DNA of 64,000 nt from Streptomyces cellulosae (GTDB taxonomy: Bacteria > Actinomycetota > Actinomycetes > Streptomycetales > Streptomycetaceae), in NCBI RefSeq assembly GCF_000721105.1, contig NZ_JOEV01000046.1, positions 13,793-77,792 on the forward strand, written 5' to 3'. Below the pieces are notes generated by a model, which searched no databases, was not told the DNA's origin, and saw only the letters and a program-made list of their open reading frames with translations. Positions within the stretch are counted from its first letter, which is position 1, and the number at the start of each line of letters is the position of its first letter. Of the stretch, positions 56,666-64,000 are shown piece by piece. The position numbers were made by a program, and so were the translations under genes.

Positions 56666-57235
56666 TCACAGACTGTCGAGGAAGCCGAGCGCCACCCGCC
56701 AGGTGGCCTCGGCCGCCTCCTCGTCCCAGTCCGGCAGATCCGGGTCGGTGTAGAGGTGGCCGGCTCCGGCGTAGCGGTAGACCTCGACGTCGGCGCCCGC
56801 TCTGCCCATCTGGAGGTACCAGGCGCTCAGCCAGTCGTCGGTCTCGAAGGGATCCGGTTCGGCGACATGGAGTTGAACGGGCAGTCCGTCCGCGGTGGCG
56901 CCCGCCGCGATGTCCGAGGTGCCGTGCAGAAGCAGCAGCCCGCGGGCCTTGGCGTCGCCCAGGGCGAGGGTCTGCGCGACGGAGGCGCCGAGCGAGAACC
57001 CGGCGTACACCAGCCCCCGCTCCGAGTAGGGCGCGGCGGCCAGCACGGCCCGCTTGAGCAACTCGTCCTTGCCGATCCCCTGGTTGAAGGCCATGCCCTC
57101 CTCGACCGTGTCGAAGGTGCGCCCCTCGAAGAGGTCCGGCGTCCACACCTCGTGCCCGGCGGCGCGCAACCGGTCCGCCGCCGCCCGCACGGCGGGCCTC
57201 GGACCGTAGGTCGAATGGAAAAGCATGATGTTCAT
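56666..57235 (-). CDS. Dienelactone hydrolase-family protein
   Basis: 189-residue alpha/beta hydrolase. The nucleophile elbow is GFSLGASVAQ (serine near residue 83; normal family has cysteine), with Asp in HVAEPDPFE and His in GAGHLYTDP. It converges on phoD with only 7 bp between stops. Substrate unknown. ATG 57235 begins the conserved MNIMLFHSTYG. Confidence 0.85.
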   Translation of the reverse strand: MNIMLFHSTYGPRPAVRAAADRLRAAGHEVWTPDLFEGRTFDTVEEGMAFNQGIGKDELLKRAVLAAAPYSERGLVYAGFSLGASVAQTLALGDAKARGLLLLHGTSDIAAGATADGLPVQLHVAEPDPFETDDWLSAWYLQMGRAGADVEVYRYAGAGHLYTDPDLPDWDEEAAEATWRVALGFLDSL

Positions 57236-57354
57236 GAGGCCATGGTGCCAGCCAGGTACGACACCGCGGTTCCCGGCACGGGACAGCGGCCGTACCCACA
57301 ACTGGTCACAAGTCACATGTTCATCAGTGCCCGGGGCCGGTTACGTTCGGAGGC

Positions 57355-58494
57355 ATGGAGAATCTGCTCCGCCCACTGATCGTGGTCGGCGGGTCGGTCG
57401 TGCTCACGCTGCTCATCGGCTGGGCCACCGACCTGCTGCTACGCAAGGCCGACGAACGACATCACGAGACCCCGATGTGGGGTCTGCTGCGCCGTGGCCG
57501 CATTCCCTACCAGCTCGTGCTCTGCGCGGCGATGCTGAGAGGGTCGTACGACGAGGCACAGCTGCTGCCGTCGCGTCAGGCCGTGATCGGGCGGACGCTC
57601 ACACTGGTCCTCATCGGGGCCACCGCCTGGCTGGTGATCCGGATCGCCGCCGCGATAGTGGAGACGTCGTACAGCCGCTACGCGCGCGCCCACCGTGACC
57701 CGGCCCGGGTCCGGCGCGTGCGCACCCAGGTGACGCTGATCATGCGCGTGGTTTCCGCCACCGTGGGCGTCGTGGCCGTGGCCACGATGCTGCTGACGTT
57801 CCCGGCGTTCCGCGCGGCCGGTGCCTCACTGCTGGCCTCGGCCGGCATCCTCGGCATTGTCGCCGGTGTCGCCGCGCAGTCGACGCTCAGCAACATGTTC
57901 GCGGGACTGCAGATCGCCTTCGGCGACATGGTGCGCATCGGTGACACGGTGGTGGTGGACGGCGAGTGGGGCACGGTCGAGGAGATCACGCTGACCTTCC
58001 TGACCGTGCGGACCTGGGACGAGCGCCGCCTCACCATGCCGGTGTCGTACTTCACGTCCAAGCCGTTCGAGAACTGGTCCCGTGGCACTCCGCAGATGAC
58101 CGGCATCGTGTACTGGCACGTCGACCACACGGCCCCGACGGACGCGATGCGGAAGAAGCTCCGCGACATCCTGCGCGAGTGCCCGGCCTGGGACGGCCGC
58201 GCCTACGGCCTCGACGTCACCGACACCACCCCGAACACCATGCAGGTACGGGCCCTGGTGACCGCCAAGGACGCGGACGACATCTGGACGGTACGGGTCA
58301 CGGTCCGCGAGCGCATGATCCGCTGGCTGACCGAGGAGCACCCGTACGCCCTGCCCCGCGTCAACACGGCGGACGCTTTCCTGCCGCGCGGCCGCGGCAA
58401 CGGCGGGCCCTCCCGGGACAGCGGCGGCCCCTCACGGGACGGCTCGGCCCCCCGCCGCATGCAGCACGAACCACCGCGCACGGGCCCCCGCTGA
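57355..58494 (+). CDS. Mechanosensitive ion channel (MscS family)
   Basis: 379 residues. Three or four transmembrane helices lead to the pore helix region LLASAGILGIVAGVAAQSTLSNMFAGLQIAFGDMVRIGDTVVVDGEWGTVEEI. The cytoplasmic beta domain and a polar Arg/Gly/Ser tail follow. It probably relieves turgor in osmotic downshock. Single gene, divergent from the dienelactone hydrolase. Confidence 0.9.
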   Translation: MENLLRPLIVVGGSVVLTLLIGWATDLLLRKADERHHETPMWGLLRRGRIPYQLVLCAAMLRGSYDEAQLLPSRQAVIGRTLTLVLIGATAWLVIRIAAAIVETSYSRYARAHRDPARVRRVRTQVTLIMRVVSATVGVVAVATMLLTFPAFRAAGASLLASAGILGIVAGVAAQSTLSNMFAGLQIAFGDMVRIGDTVVVDGEWGTVEEITLTFLTVRTWDERRLTMPVSYFTSKPFENWSRGTPQMTGIVYWHVDHTAPTDAMRKKLRDILRECPAWDGRAYGLDVTDTTPNTMQVRALVTAKDADDIWTVRVTVRERMIRWLTEEHPYALPRVNTADAFLPRGRGNGGPSRDSGGPSRDGSAPRRMQHEPPRTGPR

Positions 58495-58553
58495 CCGAGC
58501 GCGGGGCGACGTGCGGACGAACGAAGAGCCGTCGACGCCGAGAAACCCCCCAT

Positions 58554-58575
58554 GGGCAAGGCCCGCTTCTTGCCC
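58554..58575. terminator. Possible terminator between the MscS and antiporter genes
   Basis: GGGCAAG and CTTGCCC form a 7-bp stem around 8 bases in a 165-bp gap between convergent genes. Short, so only tentative. Confidence 0.4.
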
Positions 58576-58659
58576 GGGATCACGGCAGGACACGGGTGGT
58601 GCGCGGGTGGACGCCACAACGGCGCTCCATCCCCACCGCGCCGCACCCCCGAGAACGAC

Positions 58660-60246
58660 TCACCGCAGACTCCGCACATCAAGATGGCGCAGCACCCGGT
58701 CCACCACCTCCGGATCCGCCCCGGGTTCGCTCCGCGCCGCCAGCACCTCGTGCCGCGCCGCACTCAGCATCTCCCCCTGGATCCTCCGCACTCGCTTGAG
58801 CCTGCGCGCCCGCTGCCGATGCGCCTCCCGCCGCTCGTCCTCCGCCATGTCCGGACTGATCCGCACCCCGATGTCGAAGGCACGCCGCAGCATCTGCTCG
58901 GACAGCTCCTCCGGCAGCTCCTCCACCGCCTCGATCTCCTTGAGCCGCTGCTTCGCCGCCTTCGCCGCCCGCACGGCCAACGCCTTCTCGAACTCCTTCT
59001 CCCGGTCCGTGTCGGCCCGCACCCCGAGCCGCCTCACCAGCCAGGGCAGCGTCAGCCCCTGGAGCACCAGCGTCGCCATGATCACGCCGAAGGCGATGAA
59101 CACGATCTCGTCCCGCCCGGGGAAGGCGGACCCGTCATCGGTCTTCAGGGGAATCGCCAACGCCAACGCCACCGACGCGACCCCCCGCATCCCCGACCAC
59201 CACATCACGACGGTCTCCCGCCAACTCGTCGGGATCTCCTCGTCGTAGTCCCGCTTCGCATGCAGTCGCCTGGTCAGCCAGGTCGCCGGCAGCAACCACA
59301 GCAACCGCACGAGAACGACCACGCCCACGACCGCCGCCGCCCATCCGAGCATCTCGCCCCACCGCCCGGACGCCGTCCGGATCGCGTTGTGCAGCTCCAG
59401 CCCGATCAGTCCGAACGCCACGCCCGTCACCAGCGTGTCGACGATGTCCCAGAAGGTGTGCCCGGCCAGCCGGGTCAGCACGTCGTCGGCGTCGATCGCG
59501 TACTCGGCCAGGAACAGCGCGGTGGTGAGCACGGCGAGCACCCCGGAGCCGTGGAACTCCTCCGCCAGCACGTAGGAGGCGTACGGCACCAGGAGCGTGA
59601 GCCCGATCTGCAGGGTGGCGTCGTCGAGCAGGTCCATGACCTTGTTGGCGCCCCAGCCCAGTGCCAGACCCACGGCCACCGCGACGACGGCGGACAGCAC
59701 CAGGTCGAGCCCGGCCTTCCACGGCGAGAACGTCCCGCTGACGGCCGCGGCGATCGCCACGTGGTACAGCACGATCGCCGTGACGTCGTTGAAGAGCCCC
59801 TCACCCTCCAGGATGGACACCAGCCGGCGCGGCAGCCCCAGTTGTCCGGCGACGGCGGTCGCGGCGACCGGATCAGGCGGCGCGACCAGCGCGCCGAGCG
59901 CCACGGCGGCGGCGATCGGCAAGCCGGGCACGATGGCGCCGGCGACGACGGCCACGCTCGCCATGGTGACGAACACCAGCGCCACGGCCAGCAGGAAGAT
60001 CGGCCGTTTGTTGGCCGCGAACTGCCGCCAGGAGGTGCGTCGTACGGCGGCGTAGAGCAGCGGCGGCAGCAGCGCGGGCAGGATGAGATCCGGCGGGATG
60101 TTGACGTTCGGTACGAAGTCGAGGATCGCCAGGACGATCCCGAGGAGCGTCATCAGCACCGGCGCCGGCAGGCCCAGCCGGTCCCCCACCGGGACGCTGA
60201 TCACAGCCCCGAGCAACAGCACGAACAGCAAGGCCAACTGATCCAC
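58660..60246 (-). CDS. CPA1-type Na+/H+ antiporter
   Basis: 528 residues with about 12 hydrophobic helices. APPDPVAATAVAG and EGEGLFNDVTAIVLY hold the ion-binding Asp residues typical of NhaP-like CPA1 exchangers. The C-terminal 120 residues are a charged, helical cytoplasmic tail. It expels sodium in exchange for protons. Confidence 0.9.
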   Translation of the reverse strand: MDQLALLFVLLLGAVISVPVGDRLGLPAPVLMTLLGIVLAILDFVPNVNIPPDLILPALLPPLLYAAVRRTSWRQFAANKRPIFLLAVALVFVTMASVAVVAGAIVPGLPIAAAVALGALVAPPDPVAATAVAGQLGLPRRLVSILEGEGLFNDVTAIVLYHVAIAAAVSGTFSPWKAGLDLVLSAVVAVAVGLALGWGANKVMDLLDDATLQIGLTLLVPYASYVLAEEFHGSGVLAVLTTALFLAEYAIDADDVLTRLAGHTFWDIVDTLVTGVAFGLIGLELHNAIRTASGRWGEMLGWAAAVVGVVVLVRLLWLLPATWLTRRLHAKRDYDEEIPTSWRETVVMWWSGMRGVASVALALAIPLKTDDGSAFPGRDEIVFIAFGVIMATLVLQGLTLPWLVRRLGVRADTDREKEFEKALAVRAAKAAKQRLKEIEAVEELPEELSEQMLRRAFDIGVRISPDMAEDERREAHRQRARRLKRVRRIQGEMLSAARHEVLAARSEPGADPEVVDRVLRHLDVRSLR

Positions 60247-60386
60247 GGTCAGCGCTCCGGGGCGTCTCGGCGTTCACACAGCAGACCTCAAGCCTGCCAC
60301 GCCACCGTGTTCACCGGCTCTTGCGCCCCCTGGCCCCGGAATCCCTCACACGACCCCCCGGTCACAGAATCCCGCCCGACCCCCGC

Positions 60387-60857
60387 TTACAGAACCCGCC
60401 GCATCGCCCGATGCGGAATGCCCGCGTCCAGGAACTCCGGGCCGTACGCCACGTATGCCAGCCGCTCGTAGAACCCCAGGGCGTGTGTCTGCGCGTGCAG
60501 GTCCACCGCTGTCAGCCCCCGCGCGCGTGCCGCCTCCTCGATGGCCCCGACGAGCGCCGCCCCGACCCCGAGTCCGCGCGCCGCCTTCGTCACCGCGAGC
60601 CGCCCCAGCGACCCCACCGACAGATCGCCGCCGGTCTTCGCGGCGGCCGCCTCGCCGTGCAGCAACCGCCCGGTGCCGAGCGGCAGGCCGTCCTCCCGGA
60701 CCGCCAGCACGTGCACGGCGTCGGCGTCGTACGCGTCGTACTCGATGTCCTCGGGGACGCCCTGCTCGCCGACGAAGACCTCCGTGCGCACCGCGAAGCA
60801 GGCTTCCCTGTCGGCGGGGTCCTCGGCGACGCGCAGCACGTACGACGCCGGGCTCAC
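60387..60857 (-). CDS. GNAT N-acetyltransferase (ElaA-like)
   Basis: 156 residues. [18 protein letters not shown] and [19 protein letters not shown] (acetyl-CoA loop), [14 protein letters not shown] are GNAT signatures, closest in pattern to ElaA-type proteins. The start overlaps the rluD stop (GTGA). Substrate unknown. Confidence 0.88.
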   Translation of the reverse strand: MSPASYVLRVAEDPADREACFAVRTEVFVGEQGVPEDIEYDAYDADAVHVLAVREDGLPLGTGRLLHGEAAAAKTGGDLSVGSLGRLAVTKAARGLGVGAALVGAIEEAARARGLTAVDLHAQTHALGFYERLAYVAYGPEFLDAGIPHRAMRRVL

Positions 60858-61798
60858 GCGTAGGTCTCCTCGCGCACCTGGTCAAGCGCCTGCTGGAGGT
60901 CGTCCGGGTAGTCACAGGCGAACTCCACCCACTGCCCGTCCCCGGGGTGCTCGAAGCCGAGCCGGACGGCGTGCAGCCACTGCCGGGTCAGCCGCAGCCG
61001 CTTGGCGAGCGTCGGGTCGGCGCCGTACGTCAGGTCACCGACGCAGGGGTGGCGGTGGGCGGCCATGTGGACGCGGATCTGGTGGGTGCGGCCGGTCTCG
61101 AGCTTCACGTCGAGCAGGGAGGCCGCGCGGAACGCCTCGATGAGGTCGTAGTGCGTGACGGAGGGCTTGCCCTCGGCGGTGACCGCCCACTTGTAGTCGT
61201 GCTGGGGGTGGCGGCCGATGGGCGCGTCGATGGTGCCGCTGGTCGGGTCGGGGTGGCCCTGCACCAGCGTGTGGTAGCGCTTGTCGACCGTGCGCTCCTT
61301 GAACTGGCGCTTGAGCGAGGTGTACGCGTACTCCGACTTGGCCACCACCATCAGGCCGGACGTGCCCACGTCCAGGCGGTGCACGATGCCCTGGCGCTCG
61401 GCGGCGCCCGAGGTGGAGATGCGGTACCCGGCGGCGGCGAGGCCGCCGATGACGGTCGGGCCGGTCCAGCCGGGGCTGGGGTGCGCGGCGACCCCGACCG
61501 GCTTGACGATCACGACCACATCGTCGTCGTCGTGCACGATCTCCATGCCCTCGACCGGCTCGGCGACGATCTGCACGGGTGCGGGCGCCTGCGGCATCTC
61601 GACCTCCAGCCAGGCGCCGCCGTGCACACGCTCCGACTTGCCGACCACCGATCCGTCGACCGTCACCTTCCCCGCGGCGGCGAGTTCGGCGGCCTTCGTA
61701 CGGGAGAAGCCGAGCATGCGGGAGATGGCGGCGTCGACACGCTCGCCCTCCAGGCCGTCGGGCACGGGCAGGGTTCGGATCTCGGGAACGGTGCTCAC
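60854..61798 (-). CDS. rluD: RluD-type 23S rRNA pseudouridine synthase
   Basis: 314 residues. An N-terminal S4 domain (about 15-70) is followed by the catalytic domain with [19 protein letters not shown], in which Asp is the nucleophile. [12 protein letters not shown] is the second motif. It modifies uridines of 23S rRNA. It ends in an overlap with the GNAT gene and lies downstream of lspA, the usual Streptomyces order. Confidence 0.94.
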   Translation of the reverse strand: MSTVPEIRTLPVPDGLEGERVDAAISRMLGFSRTKAAELAAAGKVTVDGSVVGKSERVHGGAWLEVEMPQAPAPVQIVAEPVEGMEIVHDDDDVVVIVKPVGVAAHPSPGWTGPTVIGGLAAAGYRISTSGAAERQGIVHRLDVGTSGLMVVAKSEYAYTSLKRQFKERTVDKRYHTLVQGHPDPTSGTIDAPIGRHPQHDYKWAVTAEGKPSVTHYDLIEAFRAASLLDVKLETGRTHQIRVHMAAHRHPCVGDLTYGADPTLAKRLRLTRQWLHAVRLGFEHPGDGQWVEFACDYPDDLQQALDQVREETYA

Positions 61799-61849
61799 CC
61801 GTCGAGTATGCCGGACGCCTCCGACATCGCCGTACGCCAGTGGGGGCGC

Positions 61850-62461
61850 TCAGTCCGTGTGGACGGTGCCGTCCGGATCGAGGCCCTTGAAAGACAGCAG
61901 CACGATCAGGATGCCACCGCAGACGATCGCCGAGTCGGCCAGGTTGAAGACCGCGAAGTGCTTGGGCGCGATGAAGTCCACGACCGCCCCCTCGAAGACG
62001 CCCGGCGAGCGGAAGATCCGGTCGGTCAGGTTGCCGAGCGCCCCGCCCAGCAGCAGGCCGAGTGCGATGGCCCAGGGCGTGCTGTACAGCTTGCGGGCGA
62101 GCCGGGCGATCACCACGATCACCGTCGCCGCGATCACCGTGAAGATCACCGTGAACGCCTCGCCGACCCCGAAGGCCGCGCCCGCGTTGCGGATGGCCTC
62201 GAACTTCAGCCAGTCCCCGATGATCTCGATGGGCGCGTGGTGCTCCAGCTTGGCGACCACGATCATCTTGCTGACCAGGTCGAGGGCGTACGCGAACACC
62301 GCGACCGCGAACAGCACGGCGATCCGCCGCCTGCCCCGGGGCCGCTCGCCGGCGCTCTCCTGCCCGTCCGAACCGGAAACCGGACTGGACGACTGCTCCG
62401 GCTCGGCCCCAGCCCCTTCCGGGGTCTCCGGCGTACCGATGATGCGCTCCGCCTCTGCCAC
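61850..62461 (-). CDS. lspA: Lipoprotein signal peptidase II
   Basis: 203 residues, with four transmembrane helices and a polar N-terminal extension of about 45 residues. Catalytic aspartates should be Asp162 (VVDFIAP) and Asp176 (NLADSAIV); RNAGAAFG and GNLTDRIF are the other conserved blocks. It cleaves signal peptides of lipoproteins modified by Lgt, also in this window. GTG 62461 follows GAGGGA. Confidence 0.95.
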   Translation of the reverse strand: MAEAERIIGTPETPEGAGAEPEQSSSPVSGSDGQESAGERPRGRRRIAVLFAVAVFAYALDLVSKMIVVAKLEHHAPIEIIGDWLKFEAIRNAGAAFGVGEAFTVIFTVIAATVIVVIARLARKLYSTPWAIALGLLLGGALGNLTDRIFRSPGVFEGAVVDFIAPKHFAVFNLADSAIVCGGILIVLLSFKGLDPDGTVHTD

Positions 62462-62531
62462 GTGAGTCCCTCGACCTAGGTACCTGACTGAGGACGAGAG
62501 TACGGCACGCCCACCGGCACCCGGGTACTGG

Positions 62532-64000
62532 TCAGTACCGGCGTTCCTGCTTCTGCTTGCACTCCACGCACAGGGTGGCCCGCGGGAACGCCTGCATGCG
62601 TGCCTTGCCGATCGGGTTGCCGCAGTTCTCGCACAGGCCGTAGGTGCCCGCGTCGAGCCGGTCCAGGGCACGCTCGGTCTGGATGAGCATCTCGCGCGCG
62701 TTGGCCGCGAGGGCCATCTCGTGCTCGCGCGTGATGTTCTTCGTGCCGGTGTCCGCCTGGTCGTCGCCGGCGCCGTCTCCGGAGTCCCGCATCAGACCCA
62801 CGAGGGACTCCTCGGAGGCGGTGATCTCGTCGCGCAGCCGGGTCGCCTCCGACTGCAGCCCGGCGCGTGCCTCCTCGACCTCTTCCGGGGTCCAGGGGTC
62901 CTCGCCGGGGCGTACCGCGAGCTCGCCGGGCTCCACCGCGGCGATGCGCGCCTTGGGTACGGCGGTCTGCGCCGCCCTGGCCGTGCCAGGGGTCTTCTTC
63001 GCAACCACTGTCGTGGCTCCCGTCTGCTCCGCGGCGTCAGCCGCGCCGGCTTTCTTGGCCATGCTCTTCTCGGCCGCAGTCGTCTCGGCTGCGCTCTTCT
63101 CGGGCGCGCCCTTGGGGGACGTGCTCCTTGTCGGGGCGCCCTTCGGGGACGCACTTCCCGTGGTGGTGCTCTTCGTGGAGGCGCTCTCCGGGTGCGTACT
63201 CCGCGTTGTGGCGCGTTTCGCGGACACGTTCGCCGCGGGGGCGCCCTTCGCGGACCCGCTCTTCCTGGAAGCGCCGGTGGAGGATGTCTTCTCGGACGTC
63301 CTGCCGGTGGCGGCCCCCTTCGAAGGCGCACCCTTCGAAGGCGCACCCTTCGGGGACACACTCTTCGGGGACACACTCTTCGGGGACTCACCCTTCGGGG
63401 ATGTACGTCCTTGGGAGGCGCTCTTCGCGGACACTCCCTTCGTGGACGTGCCGGCCATGGAGGCCCGCTCCGCAGCGGCACTCCCGGTGGGGGCTCTCTT
63501 CCGAGCAGCCGTCTTCTTCGCAGCCGCCTCTGTCGTGGCCACCACCGCCTTCCTCCCTGGGGCCTTCTCCGCCGGCGCCTTCCTGACGCCCGCCTTGTCG
63601 GCACCGGTCCTCTTGGCGCCCGCCTTCCCGGCCACCACTTTCTTCCCAGTTGCCGTCTCCTTAGGCCCCGCCTTCTTGCCCGCCGTCTTCCCGGCCGCCG
63701 TCTCCTTGCCCGCCGGCGCCTGCGCCCCCGCTTCCCCGACCCCCTTCACCGAAGGAGCAGCCTTCGAAGCAACCACCTTCTTCGCAGCGGCTTCCTTCAC
63801 TACGACCTTCTTCGCAGCGCTTCCCTCGCCGCCCCCCTTCTCCACCGGCGCCGCCCTCTTACTTGCCGCCGCTTTCTTGCCTACGGCCCCCCGCTTGCCA
63901 ACCGACCCCGCGCCCCCGCCCACCGCCTTCTTCCCAACACCCTGCTTGCCCCCCGTTCTCGCACCCGTTCTCGCACCCGTCCCGCCACCCGCCCCCGCAC
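62532..64000 (-). CDS. DksA/TraR zinc-finger protein with histone H1-like tail (5' end beyond window)
   Basis: The C-terminal 120 residues form a DksA/TraR-type domain with a four-cysteine zinc finger (LCENCGNPI and LCVECKQKQ). About 340 residues before it are low-complexity and rich in Lys, Ala, Ser, Thr and Pro, like histone H1 tails. They include many AKK-type and SPKG/PSKG repeats. The frame stays open with the same composition to position 64000, so the true start is outside; a GTG at 63923 is only an internal candidate. It may bind DNA or RNA polymerase. Confidence 0.8.
   Translation of the reverse strand, partial: AGAGGGTGARTGARTGGKQGVGKKAVGGGAGSVGKRGAVGKKAAASKRAAPVEKGGGEGSAAKKVVVKEAAAKKVVASKAAPSVKGVGEAGAQAPAGKETAAGKTAGKKAGPKETATGKKVVAGKAGAKRTGADKAGVRKAPAEKAPGRKAVVATTEAAAKKTAARKRAPTGSAAAERASMAGTSTKGVSAKSASQGRTSPKGESPKSVSPKSVSPKGAPSKGAPSKGAATGRTSEKTSSTGASRKSGSAKGAPAANVSAKRATTRSTHPESASTKSTTTGSASPKGAPTRSTSPKGAPEKSAAETTAAEKSMAKKAGAADAAEQTGATTVVAKKTPGTARAAQTAVPKARIAAVEPGELAVRPGEDPWTPEEVEEARAGLQSEATRLRDEITASEESLVGLMRDSGDGAGDDQADTGTKNITREHEMALAANAREMLIQTERALDRLDAGTYGLCENCGNPIGKARMQAFPRATLCVECKQKQERRY

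Noticed and set aside
1..64000. tRNA genes, CRISPR arrays, IS elements, prophage or attachment sites
   Set aside because: No T-loop consensus, regular spacer array, transposase or integrase was recognised in reading both strands.

Overview
The window is high-GC chromosomal DNA with very strong third-position G/C bias, frequent GTG starts, ATGA/GTGA stop-start overlaps and few long gaps. Gene content and order (gltBD, trp genes with trpM, priA-type hisA, dnaE, lspA-rluD, a DksA/TraR protein) point to the conserved core arm of a Streptomyces chromosome. All assignments come from reading the translated sequence; no database search was possible. No tRNA, rRNA, CRISPR array, IS element or prophage was recognised.

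Layout. (1) About 1-5.5 kb: part of a cluster resembling the mycobacterial KstR2 regulon for steroid C/D-ring (HIP) breakdown: ipdC-like flavoprotein (cut by the window start), fadA6-like thiolase, kstR2-like TetR regulator, ipdF-like SDR and two acyl-CoA dehydrogenases, with a KstR2-type operator in the divergent promoter. (2) 5.6-13.8 kb: GH46 chitosanase, glutamate synthase gltBD with a possible GlnR box upstream, and a VIT1/CCC1-type transporter. (3) 14.1-21.4 kb: six tightly coupled genes, four ADP-ribosylglycohydrolase-family proteins (one with eroded active-site motifs), a CaiB-type CoA-transferase and a CitE-type lyase. This is the best candidate for an undescribed system. (4) 21.5-30.4 kb: lgt, a DsbA-like protein, trpA, trpB, small trpM, trpC, three small membrane proteins, trpE and hisI, all on the minus strand. 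(5) 30.5-33.1 kb: a DinB-fold protein, an MFS exporter and an ArsR-type regulator with a 52-bp near-perfect palindrome at its promoter. (6) 33.2-38.9 kb: operon hisD-hisC-hisB-small membrane protein-hisH-priA(hisA)-ridA-hisF. No trpF is present; PriA is expected to supply both HisA and TrpF activity, linking the his and trp blocks. (7) 39-47.9 kb: a beta-repeat membrane protein, a Lon-substrate-domain protein, YbaK deacylase, repeat-rich gaps, an ABC exporter, a NYN-domain protein and a small basic protein. (8) 48-64 kb: dnaE, DUF2252 protein, a membrane protein, DsbA-like protein, PhoD phosphatase, dienelactone hydrolase, MscS channel, Na+/H+ antiporter, GNAT, rluD, lspA and a DksA/TraR zinc-finger protein with a very long histone-H1-like tail that runs off the right edge.

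The genes are mostly housekeeping. The accessory-looking parts are the HIP-like cluster, the ADP-ribosylglycohydrolase operon, the ArsR/MFS pair and several short repeat arrays between or within genes.
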